This document shows, piece by piece, positions 45,549 through 56,517 of a DNA stretch of 64,000 nt. The first letter of the stretch is position 1; each line of letters starts with the position of its first letter. The notes beneath the pieces are model-generated. The model did no database searches. It was given only the letters and a program-made list of their open reading frames with translations, and was not told the origin of the DNA. A program made the translations under genes and the position numbers. Origin of the DNA: Psococerastis gibbosa (Eukaryota; Arthropoda; Insecta; Psocodea; Psocidae); assembly GCA_963971405.1 (NCBI GenBank), contig OZ020487.1:36739039-36803038 (forward strand). Reading direction: 5' to 3'.

Positions 45549-45748
45549 NNNNNNNNNNNNNNNNNNNNNNNNNNNNNNNNNNNNNNNNNNNNNNNNNNNN
45601 NNNNNNNNNNNNNNNNNNNNNNNNNNNNNNNNNNNNNNNNNNNNNNNNNNNNNNNNNNNNNNNNNNNNNNNNNNNNNNNNNNNNNNNNNNNNNNNNNNNN
45701 NNNNNNNNNNNNNNNNNNNNNNNNNNNNNNNNNNNNNNNNNNNNNNNN
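45549..45748. other. Assembly gap (200 N)
   Basis: Exactly 200 unknown bases, the length commonly used as a placeholder. It lies 131 bp upstream of the first visible AGO2 exon and may hide the missing 5' exon(s). Confidence 0.99.
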
Positions 45749-47211
45749 AGTTTGTTTATTTTGGAAAATTTGAATCCATAATTTTACTTGTTTCTTGAAG
45801 TATATTTCATATAGGGCAAAGGGTTCGACTTAGGGGGGGGGGGGAGGAAACGTGAGGAGGTGGGTCCTAATTTGCCGATTTTCAGCGAAAATAAGCCTTT
45901 TTCAGTGGCGTTTTTGGAGGCGTTAACATCAATTTGAAAACTTCAAACTACTTTAGTTTTTTTCCACCTTGCTTACTAGACATGTATTAAATGTATTCAG
46001 TTTACTATCCGTCTCAGGTGAGTTGGTAAGCAATCAGTGTTTTAACGGAAAACAGGTTGAAAGGGCACTTTTCCCATTACATGCATAGAGTAAACAAATT
46101 CCACAGCCTACAAAATTTAACCGACATGAATTGTTATGTCTCATTAGACGCAGTATGAATTAAGGTTTCAAACGAGTATAAATACATAGTTTCAAAATCA
46201 CCCCTTAAACACGAGCGGAACACAAAATTTGTGAAAAATTACGCAAAAACATTTATTTCCAGTAATCCCATTTGAATTGCATGGGCGGGTTTAAAGCAAT
46301 TTTTGGGCAGATATAGAAGGCCTATCTTAATTTACATTATACCCATGTCTTCGTCTATTCTTCCTCTTTCAGGCCATGATGATCAAGTACGGGGTTAATG
46401 TATCAGATTGACCTCAGTCGCCTCGAGGAGTAAATTAATACTTGTACTGAGTTGCGGCATTCGGTTGATTCGTGTGAAATTTTCATACAATAAAGCGCAT
46501 GCCTTCATATTACGTTAAAATGAAATCTGAGTTCTAACGAACATTTCTGTCATTTTATTAATATTTATTTATTAATGCTAACTTACAAGCAAGAAAATTT
46601 CGGTATGAACTAATATGGTTACTTTTAAACTATAAGATAAATAATAATTGAATTTATGATGCATGGGCATTTTATATTATACAATAAATAAATTATATTG
46701 TTATTAAATTATATGGTAAATGTTAAGTTTAACTACCCCTCATAAAATCACAAAATTTGGTTCTATATCGTTGATTTAGCTTTAAAGAAACCTATTACCG
46801 AAAGAATTAAAAGTCGGAAAAGTAGGCCTATAGTTTTTGAGTTACAGCCGAATTTAGTTCGAATTTTTGCATGGGCAGGTATAGGGACAAATTGCTCATA
46901 AAAAATTTTATGGAAGGAACATTGTCAGAGGCATGTAAATAAGACAACCCTTGCAAACGGGAAGTTTTCCTTCCATGTTAAAAGCATTTTCATTCGACTT
47001 TTGATACAGCGGGGTAGCTAAACTTAACCTTTACCAATTATATTCATGTCCTACATTGAACAGTAGGCCCATTATGTATCACCATTGGATGTCTCTCAAT
47101 AATTATTACCGCAGAACCCAGTTTAGTTAATTGCAATATTCATAGTTTTCTATTGCGATTTGCGTGCGACGCCAGGACCCGGGGAATGGAAGTTAAGAGT
47201 ATAAGACACCT
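45749..47211. other. Upstream region of AGO2, 5' exon not found
   Basis: AT-rich with a poly-G run at 45832-45844 and a SINE-B fragment. I could not find an in-phase exon to join the 45387-45417 exon, nor a promoter. Confidence 0.4.
46385..46475 (-). repeat. SINE family B copy, partial
   Basis: GGGTTAATGTATCAGATTGACCTC… and TACTGAGTTGCGGCATTCGG match the 3' half of the family. Confidence 0.5.
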
Positions 47212-47214
47212 TTA

Positions 47215-47285
47215 GGCGGGGATTCCACCGACCTGCTAGTGCTAAATACAAATACGGTGTCGTGGTAACAGACATTCAAGACTTA
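47215..47285. repeat. Outer MITE module, left arm only
   Basis: TTA then GGCGGGGATTCCACCGACC, and the core variant GTCGTGGTAACAGACATT, ending at the next TIR. No matching right arm is found at 54065, so this copy is a half module. Confidence 0.6.
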
Positions 47286-47465
47286 GGCGGGGTTTCCAGC
47301 GACCTCGCATTGCAGAATGCAAATGACATTGACGGAAATTTGAATTTTTCTTTTTATAGAAATCTATTAAAATGTTTGTACTTAACATATCCCATGAAGC
47401 CATTTTTTAAGTTTAGTTTGTGATTTTACTTTATGATCATTGATCAATTTTAACCATGGCATAAA

Positions 47466-48033
47466 GTCTTCATCACCAAAGTCATGTCTGGAACAAATTG
47501 AGATATTAATGGGAAAACTGCAAGATCAGATGAGAGATAGCCATAGGAATATAATCCTAATTGGTGATTTTAACTTAAATTGGAATTGCCTAGATGTTGA
47601 CATAAATGTGAAGAAACTAAAGTCTTTAGCGGCTATGATGGGTTTGAAACAGCTAGTGACAAGTAATACGAGGGTGACAAAGTCTTCACAAACAATGATC
47701 GACTTGCTATTTTCTAATAATGAAGACCTAAAACACAATGTACTGAAAATAAGTGTAACAGATCATGACTCAATACTTGTGAACATAGGAGTTATGCAAA
47801 CATCTCATGTCAAAATAACATTCCCAGGGCCGGTTGACTGGGATGTATGTGAAAATAGGATAAAAGATAAACTAAAGGACAATAAAGTGATGTTGGAGGA
47901 TTTAGATAAGTGTTACAGTAATATGTCGGAGATAGTGGAAAGTGCAATTGAAATGTCCAGAGGACCAGATGTCAACATAAGAAAGAAACAATACAGCAAA
48001 TATTTCACTACAGAAGTCGTAGAAATGAAATGA
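47466..48033 (+). CDS. LINE endonuclease fragment (outer LINE, 5' part)
   Basis: C-terminal half of an EEP endonuclease: IILIGDFNLNWN (catalytic GDFN), NTRVTKSSQTMIDLLF, VTDHDSILV. The frame is open through the insertion point. The apparent upstream ATG at 47440 belongs to the flanking MITE, so the LINE is 5' truncated here. Confidence 0.85.
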
Positions 48034-48596
48034 AATGAAATGAAATGAAATGAAATGAAATGAAATATAATAGGCCATTATTACCACATACAGTACAATA
48101 TAGATATAAAGGTACAGTATGTGCTCGGCACCGTCAAAAATACAATTAGGTCTACCATGTAGGCTACATAATATCAAAACATCAAGTCTAGACTATAAAC
48201 ATTTTGACTATTTATGAGTCAATAATTTGAAAAAAAAAAAAAAAAAAAAAAACAATGAGAGAAAAGTCCATATCAATAGTTTTAGTTTGACATTCTAATG
48301 TTTAATAGGTTTAACTAAAACTTTTCCCATTGGCTCTTTAAATTATCAGTGATAAGATTGGACTTAATATTTTGCCAAAAAGACTAGTTTTGATAAAACA
48401 GGCGAAAATATTTTGTCGAGTTCCTATATTCAAATTAATAAATTTACTGATTTCAAAATAATAATTGATTAATGTTAAAATTTTATTTAACATTATATTT
48501 AAATAAATTATTTGATATACATGGCATCGCATATGCAACTGTTATTCATAGGTGTTTGACAACAGACAATAGGCACTTATAAGTATGAAGAGAATG

Positions 48597-51548
48597 TCAG
48601 CAGGGAGGGAGGTTGGTCGCTAGGAATTCATTGACGGAGTAAGGGCAACAACTCACCAGGAGTCCCTTCACCTTGCTCTTGAAAGCGTTTAGGCTAATAT
48701 CTTCTCTTTTTAGACCCTGTGGGAGCTTATTAAACAGTCTGGAACCGAGTTGGAAGGGTCCCTTTAGTACCTTAGAGAGTCTGACTGCTCCCAGGTGAAT
48801 GTCACCCCTTCTCCGTGTGTGATGGTGGTGAATTTCATAATTTTTAAGCCCCAGTCCCTCCCTCCTGATATAAATTATCAGTTCTAATATAAATAGAGCA
48901 GGGAGAGTGAGGATACCCAAACGAGGGAATAGTGATCGGCATGACACACGCTGGTCCAATATTCCTGCCAGAAGTCGCACAGCCTTTTTTTGCAGGCGGA
49001 AAGCCCTAGTGCAGTCTGAGGAATTTCCCCATAGGGCTACGCCATACGACAGGTGAGATTGCATGAGACTATAGTATATTACCTTTAGAATGTCATTGCC
49101 AGCGACAAAGGATAGGTTTCTCATAAGGAACACCGTTGATGAGAGTTTCCCACATAATATGTCAATATGTCGTCGCCAATTAAGGTTGGAATCGAAGGTG
49201 ATGCCTAGGAACCGGACGTCAGCCGCTTCGGTAATGTCGAGACCATTTGTAGTAAGTACTCTAGGAGTTGGGTGGCCGTGCTTGGTGCAACTTGGGATAA
49301 TGAGTTCGGTTTTAACCGCGTTGAGGACCAACTTATTCGCTGCGAGCCACCGGTGAGCTTGCTCAAGAGTCTCACCAGCTCCGGACAAAGCTAACTGGGT
49401 ATTGGGCAATAGTAGGGTAAGCACAGCGTCGTCCGCGTAGAGTCCCACATGGGGTTCCAGGGAGGTAGTTGACATAAAGGAGGCGAACTCGTTTATATAG
49501 ATAAGGAACAGGGAGGGACCCAGGATACTGCCCTGAGGGACACCTGTACTGAGAGGGCACCAGTCTGATGACGCCTGGGAGCCGCCAGATCCAATTACTA
49601 CTTTTTGCTGTCTGTCCTTAAGATAGCTGCTGAACCATTTAAGGGCTACACCTCTGATGCCTGCCCTTTGCAGTTTTTCCAGAAGTATGCCATGGTCGAG
49701 CGTATCAAATGCCTTAGATAGGTCTAAGAGCAGGCTAAGGGGAGCTTTTCTACAGTCAATGCCATCAAGGATAGTGTTATAAAGCTTGAGGCAGGCGTCG
49801 CCAGTAGATTTGCCAGGTAGGAACCCAAACTGGACTGGAGAGAGTACCTTATGTTTTTTTAGAAAATCAATAAGTCTCTTATTTACTATTTTTTCTATAA
49901 TTTTAGATACAGATGGTAAGAGACTAATGGGACGATAACTTTGTACCTGATCACGGGCCCCTTTCTTAAACACAGGTTTAACTATGGCCTTTTTAAAACA
50001 ATTTGGAAAGACCCCATCGTCAAAGCTCCTGTTTATCAGAAGAACTAAAGGTCCAATGAGGTGAGGGCAGGAATCTTTAAGTAGCTTAGAGGGTATTTTG
50101 TCAACCCCGGCAGACGACGTGCGCCTCAGGGATTTAATCGCAGCGCGAACTTCCCCGGCATCTACCGGGGCAAGGAAGAACGTGTCACTTACTGGCCATC
50201 CCACGTTGTTAACACTCGCATGGGGAATGCGACTAATGAGATTCTCAATGGTGTTTCTGAAATAGCAGCTAAATTCATCAGCAATTAATTGAGGTGACGA
50301 GATCGATTCACCATTAACAGTTAATTTAACAATAGCTGGTTTGGATGATAACTGCCTACGTTCGTTTATAACCTCCCACGCAGCTTTAGCCTTATTGTTG
50401 GAGTTAGAGATTCGAGCACACACATCATCTTTCTCCAGCCTATGACATTCTAATTTTAGACACTTAAGAGCTTGGCTATGGTGAATTTTTAACATGGGGT
50501 CACCAGAGCTTTGGTGTAGGACTTTAATGTCACGGAGTTGGTCAAACTTATCTTTAAGAGTGGTCCTCTTTGTAGTTTTTCTTTTATCTTTAACCATCTT
50601 AAGTGGGAAGGATAAGTCGTAAAAAGAGGTTAAGGTACCTGAGAACGCTTCAAAACCAGAGTGAGCGTTTGTAGTATCAAAAATGGAATCCCAGGTACAA
50701 TTTGACAGCAGGGCATTGAATTTATTAACATTACCTTTAGTATAGGCTCTCTGAAATTGGGGACATTTGACCTCATTAGTGGGATAAGGCAGGAATTGGG
50801 GATCAGAGATGCACAATATCTGGGCGTCATGGTCTGAGAAGCCAACTGAGTGGGAGAGTGCATGGCAAATGTCTGGGCTTTGATCAATATTAACAAATAT
50901 ATTGTCAATACAGGTTGCAGATTTATCAGTAATTCTCGTTGGCACTGATATAAAGGGGTTATAGTTATAACACTTAAAGGCGTCCAAAATTTTCAGGATT
51001 CTGTCACTAGTCAATAAAAAGTTTTCATTAAAATCACCGGCCAGTACACCTATTCTATTATCACGCTCTAGTTTGTCTAATAGAGCTAGCATTATACTGA
51101 GAAAGTTATCGATGTCACTGCTATCGGGAACTCTATATAAACAGACAATTGTTATACGTGAATTGCATAGGTCAATAGCGGTGAGTTCTAAACTGTTTTC
51201 TACAGATAAGGTCTGGATGTCTGGTCGCTCCACAAACCGAATATTTTCCCTAACATAGATGCAGGACCCACCATGACCAACAGCTTTGGTAGACCGACAA
51301 TAAATGCTAGCAAGAGAGTAATCTTTTAGTGGCACAATTTCATTAGGTTGCAACCAGTGTTCGCTGAAACAGGCTATGTCCACGTCTTCCAGTTGAAGAA
51401 CATGAGGGAGTAGATGCGTTTTGCATCTGAGACTTTGGACATTTAGATGGAAAACAACTAGCTTGCCCCTACTAGACGTACGGGAGGAGGCAACTTGTTT
51501 GACTTGGTCTGAAGTAGGCTGGCTCCTTAAGTTAGGTGGAGTAAGCAC
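48597..51548 (-). CDS. LINE ORF2: endonuclease/reverse transcriptase, intact (inner LINE)
   Basis: An uninterrupted 983-codon ORF. Residues about 25-240 form an EEP (AP-like) endonuclease: VFHLNVQSLRCK, SEHWL, LAGDFNENF, SDHD. Reverse transcriptase follows: PVFKKGARDQVQSYRPISLL, LLLDLSKAFDTLDHGIL, STGVPQGSILGP, and the catalytic LYADDAVL near residue 703. The C-terminus has YGVALWG and LFNKLPQGLK, typical of the Jockey/CR1 group of non-LTR elements. The full-length frame suggests a young copy. It starts inside the end of the upstream ORF (51527-51975), as in two-ORF LINEs. Confidence 0.93.
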   Translation of the reverse strand: MLTPPNLRSQPTSDQVKQVASSRTSSRGKLVVFHLNVQSLRCKTHLLPHVLQLEDVDIACFSEHWLQPNEIVPLKDYSLASIYCRSTKAVGHGGSCIYVRENIRFVERPDIQTLSVENSLELTAIDLCNSRITIVCLYRVPDSSDIDNFLSIMLALLDKLERDNRIGVLAGDFNENFLLTSDRILKILDAFKCYNYNPFISVPTRITDKSATCIDNIFVNIDQSPDICHALSHSVGFSDHDAQILCISDPQFLPYPTNEVKCPQFQRAYTKGNVNKFNALLSNCTWDSIFDTTNAHSGFEAFSGTLTSFYDLSFPLKMVKDKRKTTKRTTLKDKFDQLRDIKVLHQSSGDPMLKIHHSQALKCLKLECHRLEKDDVCARISNSNNKAKAAWEVINERRQLSSKPAIVKLTVNGESISSPQLIADEFSCYFRNTIENLISRIPHASVNNVGWPVSDTFFLAPVDAGEVRAAIKSLRRTSSAGVDKIPSKLLKDSCPHLIGPLVLLINRSFDDGVFPNCFKKAIVKPVFKKGARDQVQSYRPISLLPSVSKIIEKIVNKRLIDFLKKHKVLSPVQFGFLPGKSTGDACLKLYNTILDGIDCRKAPLSLLLDLSKAFDTLDHGILLEKLQRAGIRGVALKWFSSYLKDRQQKVVIGSGGSQASSDWCPLSTGVPQGSILGPSLFLIYINEFASFMSTTSLEPHVGLYADDAVLTLLLPNTQLALSGAGETLEQAHRWLAANKLVLNAVKTELIIPSCTKHGHPTPRVLTTNGLDITEAADVRFLGITFDSNLNWRRHIDILCGKLSSTVFLMRNLSFVAGNDILKVIYYSLMQSHLSYGVALWGNSSDCTRAFRLQKKAVRLLAGILDQRVSCRSLFPRLGILTLPALFILELIIYIRREGLGLKNYEIHHHHTRRRGDIHLGAVRLSKVLKGPFQLGSRLFNKLPQGLKREDISLNAFKSKVKGLLVSCCPYSVNEFLATNLPPC

Positions 51549-51975
51549 CGTACACTCCCTAAAAAATGGTTTCTCTGAGATCGCCGCTGGCGAAAGAGAG
51601 AGACTGGGCGGGGATCAGGACGCCTAGTCATTAGAACAGGAATGGGCCTTACAAGCTTGACCTCATGTCTCAATATACTAGAACTCATAGAGAGAATTTG
51701 AGTTTTTAAGTTATCAGCTAAAAACTTCTTTCCCTGGGCATTTAATAATCCGCTGGATGAGAACAGATTTGGTTGCATGGCTACGGTATTCAATACGTTG
51801 AAACATGTCACCAAACCGCTAAAACATTTGTGAGATCTCCCATTTCTGGGAATATATTTCCCACCGCTAATAGCGGGACCTACTTGAGAGACAATAAGGT
51901 GGCATCTCGTGCCCAGCTCTGTTAAAATTTTATAATTAGTAGCAATCGCACCGTCGTCAGCAGCCGACCCTCTCC
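51527..51975 (-). CDS. LINE ORF1, C-terminal part (esterase-like), 5' truncated
   Basis: Open frame ending at 51527, overlapping the start of ORF2 at 51548. It reads ILTELGTRCHLIVSQVGP, GGKYIPRNGR, then NLFSSSGLLNAQGKKFLAD. The last piece resembles block V of SGNH/GDSL esterases (DGLHLNxxG), a domain known in ORF1 of CR1/L2-type LINEs. The frame opens at the junction with the outer LINE (about 51970), so the element is 5' truncated within ORF1. Confidence 0.6.
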
Positions 51976-52027
51976 AAAGCAAAAAGCAAGAAATAATAAA
52001 ATTACTGATTATAGAAATTTTCGAGCA

Positions 52028-53908
52028 ATGAAAGAGGCATTTAATAATGGCCATGCAACCCAAGTGGAATTGAATACAAAATGGGAAACATTTAAGATGT
52101 CAAGGAATAAATTTGTAGCTATACTAAGGCGTAGAAAGAATGATTATTTTAAACAAAAAATTGAAGAATGCGGACATGATGGAAGGAAGTTATGGAAAGT
52201 AATTAAAGAAGCACTAAATGTAAAAAAAGAAAACAGTGGAAATAGCATATTAGATTGTGAAAATGCGTCTGAAAAACTCAACAAATTTTTTATAAAGAGT
52301 ATAGCAGATATAAGGGAAAAAATCCCCATCAAAGAGTATGTTAATATTTTACTTATGAAAGAGACGCAGTTGACATCGTTTACGGTACCAAACTCGGAGG
52401 AGCTGTGGGACATAGCTAAGACTATAAAAGGAAAAGATTCTATGCAACCTAATGCCTTCGTCATTAAAAAAATGTGGACAAAAATTGGACCTGTAATTGA
52501 ACACATAGTTACGAAATCAATTCAAAATTGTGATATACCAATGCAGTTAAAAATTTCTAGAATAACACCGGTGCCGAAAGTTAAAAAACCATCCTCTATG
52601 GATGAATTTCGTCCAATAAATGTACTTCCTGCAACGGAAAAGATACTAGAAGAAGTTATAAAGAAACAAATACTTAAGTTTGTAGATGAAAATTCAATTT
52701 TAAGTAAATATCAATCAGGATTCAGAACTAAACATTCGACTGAAACTGCTCTTAGCTGTGTCATAAATGACTGGGTTATCGCGGTGGAAAATAAGAAAAA
52801 GGTCATTACAGTATTCCTTGATCTCCGTAGAGCGTTTGAGACAATTGACCGGAGAATACTAATTCAGAAGCTGGAATATATTGGCATACGTGGTGAAGCA
52901 CAGAAGTGGATTGTTGAATACCTCAAAGGGCGCAAACAGAAAACCAAGATTGGAAAAAAAGAATCACCTGATATAGAGAATAAATTTGGAGTCCCACAAG
53001 GCAGTAAACTTGGACCGCTCTTATTCATATTATTTATCAATGAATTACCGCAATGTCTGAAATATTGTAAAATCATGTTGTTTGCGGATGATACGTTAAT
53101 ATACATAGAAACAGACTCTTTAGAAGAAGGCTTTCGAAGGATAAATGAAGACCTGAGAGCTGTATATGAATGGCTAAATATGAACAAACTAAGTTTAAAC
53201 ATTGGAAAGACCAAATTCATGTTGATAAATAGATGTAATAACACACAACAAATAAATTTGAAGGTTAAAATTGGTGATGAAGAAATAGATAAGGTTTCGG
53301 ACATTAAGTATCTTGGAGTGATAGTGGATGACAAGTTAAATTTTAAGAAACATTTTCAAAAGACCATTGAAAAAGTAAATAAAAAAACGTCAATTATGAG
53401 GAGAATGAGACATTGTCTAACAAGAAGCGCGAAAATGGCTATGTTTAATGGTCTTCTTAAACGTCACCTTCAATACTGTAGTACAATGTTTAATTATGCC
53501 CCACAGAAAACAATAAATGATATACAGATATTAATAAACAAAGCATTGCGAGCCATACTGGATGAACAAGAGGATGCCCACATCGTTGACTTGCACCGAG
53601 CGGCCAATATGCTCAAGTTTCAGGATTGTGTGTACTTAGACACGATGTCTTTTGTATATAAACTTGAGAAAGGAAACCTCCCGGAGTACATGACTACGGA
53701 AATGGAGAAAAAAAGTGACATACATAAGTATGGAACAAGAAGTATGAACAACCTGCACAGAAATTACAGAAGAACGAACTTAGGAATAAATTCAGTGTAT
53801 CATAAAGGCGTGGCAGAGTATTATGAAATAGAACCGTCAATAAGAACATCGCAAAATATTTCTATACTTCGAGCTAAATTAAAAACTAAATTGATGGAAA
53901 ACATGTGA
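52028..53908 (+). CDS. LINE ORF2 3' portion: reverse transcriptase (outer LINE)
   Basis: 626 codons (the open frame starts upstream of this ATG, at about 51975). Reverse transcriptase motifs in order: RITPVPKVKKPSSMDEFRPI, GFRTKHSTETAL, VFLDLRRAFETIDRRIL, FGVPQGSKLGPLLF and the catalytic MLFADDTLIY near residue 351. Ends with the usual C-terminal HKYGTRS block and TGA. Jockey/I-group non-LTR type. Basic residues just upstream link it to the endonuclease piece at 47466-48033. Confidence 0.9.
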   Translation: MKEAFNNGHATQVELNTKWETFKMSRNKFVAILRRRKNDYFKQKIEECGHDGRKLWKVIKEALNVKKENSGNSILDCENASEKLNKFFIKSIADIREKIPIKEYVNILLMKETQLTSFTVPNSEELWDIAKTIKGKDSMQPNAFVIKKMWTKIGPVIEHIVTKSIQNCDIPMQLKISRITPVPKVKKPSSMDEFRPINVLPATEKILEEVIKKQILKFVDENSILSKYQSGFRTKHSTETALSCVINDWVIAVENKKKVITVFLDLRRAFETIDRRILIQKLEYIGIRGEAQKWIVEYLKGRKQKTKIGKKESPDIENKFGVPQGSKLGPLLFILFINELPQCLKYCKIMLFADDTLIYIETDSLEEGFRRINEDLRAVYEWLNMNKLSLNIGKTKFMLINRCNNTQQINLKVKIGDEEIDKVSDIKYLGVIVDDKLNFKKHFQKTIEKVNKKTSIMRRMRHCLTRSAKMAMFNGLLKRHLQYCSTMFNYAPQKTINDIQILINKALRAILDEQEDAHIVDLHRAANMLKFQDCVYLDTMSFVYKLEKGNLPEYMTTEMEKKSDIHKYGTRSMNNLHRNYRRTNLGINSVYHKGVAEYYEIEPSIRTSQNISILRAKLKTKLMENM

Positions 53909-54822
53909 CATAGTGATATAGTAAAAGTGTGTACAATAGTTATTCACAGAAGAACTGAACATTAGCGCAAGCGCTACTTGGGGATACAACAACAACAACA
54001 GTAAAACAAACATTTCCGTCAATGTCATTTGCATTCTGCAATGCGAGGTCGGTGGAAACCGCGCCTTAGCACAAGAGCCGCTGTGCACACTCATAAATGA
54101 TAATGTGAATTGAATAGAAATGCTTAGTTTCCCAGATAACCTTGAGTTGGGAGGTTCAAGGACTAAAGATAGAAAACAATAACTTATGCATGCTATTTGT
54201 AAGTCTGTGCAAACATATTTGAATAGAAGCTTGGACTTAATTTAGGTTTGGCATTTGACAATTATTTTGTTATTACAGACTTTACTTTTAATTGCATTTT
54301 ACACATTATGCAGACTTCCCAAAAAAAACAGATGATGCAATCATATAATATGTCCATCTAGGCCACCTGCCACATTTGACTTTTGAGACAACCTAGTCCA
54401 TTTTCTCTTATTATTGGGTTTGGAGATTAATCTTACCCTTTCCTTTTTTCCTTCCCATCTTCTAATTTCTGCACGTCCAAGCTAACGAAATATAATAACA
54501 GACAACCAATAATACTTATTTAGTTGAGACTGTTGAGTTGACTTTCACTGTAGAGCATAGACATAGACAATAGGGTTTACTTGCATTTTTTTGTCGTATT
54601 TAAAATGAAATTAGATTTTATTTTAGATATAAAATGATATAAATATATTTTAAATTCATTCTTATTTGGGAATGAAAGGTATTTATAAATTTTGTTTTTA
54701 CGACCGGGGCGGCCATATTGAAACGTCACCGTATAGCCGTAGAGTTGTAAACAAACCAAATGCAATCGGAAAAGCATTAGTATCGTAATCAACAATTTGA
54801 AAAATATTTTTAATTTAAAATT

Positions 54823-55011
54823 ATGGCGAATCCTAATTCTTATAAATGGTGTGCTGTGCCTATGTGTACAAATACAACAATCAAGACACCCGAGAAACTG
54901 TTTTTGAATTTGCCCTCAGATGAAAAAAGGCGGAGATTGTGGATCAACGCGGCCAGACGTGAACCTGTCAGTTTGAAAAGTGTTGTATATTATTGTGAAG
55001 ACCATTTCGAG
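54823..55011 (+). CDS. THAP gene exon 1
   Basis: Starts at an ATG after an AT-rich leader. Encodes CAVPMCTNT through YYCEDHFE; donor GAG|GTAAAG. Confidence 0.72.
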
Positions 55012-55870
55012 GTAAAGTGCTAATTATTATTTCAAAGTACTATTATTTTAAACATCGCCATTAACCTAGGTAGATTAGTTTCCCATGCAGATACATATTT
55101 TATAATTTAATCCATAAGTGAAGTTACCTACTGGAATAAACATCATCAAATTTTGGCAATTCGCCTGTGCAATTCCCTCCCTTCTTCAGTGCAGGCCCCG
55201 AGTCCCGAAGTCTTCAGAAGGAGGTGGCAGTCAATTGAGGGATAATTGTAAATGAGTTTAACCAGGAGGTAAAATTTTGTTTGCTTATATGCCAGTTGTG
55301 TGTGTAATTTGTGTAAATTACCGATAGCCAATAGGTCTACTATTTTGTAGTCTAAACCTTCTGACACTGTCTATCACCATGGTGGATCAATGATTGAGTT
55401 TAATTTGATGAGGATTGCTAATTTTTACATTATTAGGATAAATTGACAATTTCCCGCCTTTAATTATTTATCTCTTGATTCTAATTCACTCAACGCAAGT
55501 TGTCTTTCCTACACTAGGAAAGAGGGTCAACTGGGCCAATCACAGTTTCTATTTTAATTTTTTGGTCTTTAAGTATAGAGTTTAGGTGTTTAAATGCAGT
55601 ATTTATGAAATAAATTATTAATATGTTTTTCTAATGATAATAATTTTTTTCTAGATGGAACAATCCGTTGAAAACCTAAGCTATGTTCGAATGATGAAAG
55701 GGCGGATGAACATAAAAAAAACAGCGATGCCCACGAAATTCGTATGCCAGGCTAGACCCATTAATGACTTTGTAGAGCCGACAAGGCCATATCTTGTTAA
55801 GAAGCGAAGGTTGGAGATCGTTAATGCAATGCTTCAAGACGCGAACCCAGCAGACATTGTAAAACATTGA
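54823..55870 (+). CDS. THAP-type zinc-finger protein, two exons
   Basis: Exon 1 (54823-55011, 63 codons) and exon 2 (55655-55870) join in phase 0 across GAG|GTAAAG...TTTCTAG| to give 134 residues. The zinc ligands follow the C2CH THAP pattern: CAVPMC near residue 10, then C-E-D-H-F about 50 residues later; TPEKLFLNLP and RRLWINAARR fit the THAP fold between them. Exon 2 completes the domain (MENL-like VENLSYVRMMKGRMNIKKTAMPTKFVCQ in pieces, with the THAP Pro). THAP domains bind DNA and occur both in host regulators and in P-element/hAT-type transposases. No transposase domain follows, so it could be a small host DNA-binding protein or a domesticated fragment. TGA at 55868-55870; an extra 3' exon is possible. 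Confidence 0.72.
55655..55870 (+). CDS. THAP gene exon 2
   Basis: Polypyrimidine tract then CTAG acceptor; its first codon is ATG but it reads in phase from exon 1. Ends KRRLEIVNAMLQDANPADI then KH and TGA. Confidence 0.7.
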   Translation: MEQSVENLSYVRMMKGRMNIKKTAMPTKFVCQARPINDFVEPTRPYLVKKRRLEIVNAMLQDANPADIVKH

Positions 55871-56517
55871 ACTATATATATATACACTGGAAACACACCA
55901 GGAGCGCTAGGGATGTCGGCAACGGACAAAACCTGATATCTTGGATATTATGGCAGAAGCGTTCCATGCCATATACACTTACGTGTAAATTTGATGTTTT
56001 TCAATAATTTTTTAATACGATTTATTGACATTTTCTGCTTTTGTAATATTTTTTTATTTATTATAGAACAATATTCTATGGTCACACACCGGCATTTATG
56101 AAGATTTATTAATATTTAGCTAGGAATATGTTACTAAGAAAAATTGTGTCAAGCAGCAATTTAACAAAATATAGCCAAACTATTTAGTCCAATCTAACCA
56201 TGTTCGTCTATTTAATTGCATTGGGACTAAATTTGAAGTGTTCAACTTCCTAAATTTAGGCTCCTACCTATACCAGGAGTAGATCCAGCCCATTGGGGGC
56301 GGGGGGGGGGGGGGGGGGGTTGGGGAATTTGGCTCAAAATATAATAAACATATGTAGTATCCTTTACATTATAACGTAATAAGTTAGGCAACTTAAAACA
56401 GGCTAGCTTATAAGATTTTAGGGGCAGCTCCCCCTTCATCTGTCCTTGACTACACATCAACTAGAATAAGCAGAATATAAAAATAATAAGTAGTCACTCT
56501 GGCTAGACCCCATGGAC

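Larger units (their letters stand above)
48030..51975 (-). mobile_element. Inner non-LTR retrotransposon (CR1/Jockey group)
   Basis: Minus-strand LINE comprising the ORF1 remnant, intact ORF2, a 3' UTR (48597 to about 48065) and a 3' terminal microsatellite: (TGAAA)n on the plus strand at 48026-48065, which is (TTTCA)n at the element's own 3' end. It sits inside a plus-strand LINE whose reading frame stops at about 48030 and resumes at about 51975. Exact target duplication is not clear; AGAAAT occurs on both sides. Confidence 0.88.
47462..53998 (+). mobile_element. Outer non-LTR retrotransposon, interrupted by inner LINE
   Basis: 5'-truncated LINE made of 47462-48030 and 51975-53998, ending in a (CAA)n tail at 53987-54000. 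It interrupts the central part of a TTA-flanked MITE, whose sequence continues on both sides (…CCATGGCATAA / AAACATTTCCGTCAA…). Confidence 0.85.
47286..54065. mobile_element. Miniature inverted-repeat element (PIF/Harbinger-like) split by the LINE nest
   Basis: Left TIR GGCGGGGTTTCC at 47286 and right TIR ending …GGAAACCGCGCC at 54065, both flanked by TTA (47283-47285, 54066-54068). Without the LINEs it would be about 245 bp. Its inner sequence matches the centres of the composite MITEs at 13086, 23076, 38964 and 60745. A second module (47215-47285, TTA-flanked on the left) abuts its left side only. Confidence 0.75.

Noticed and set aside
52864-53334. Antisense ORF of 156 codons in the outer LINE
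   Set aside because: Shadow of the reverse transcriptase reading frame.
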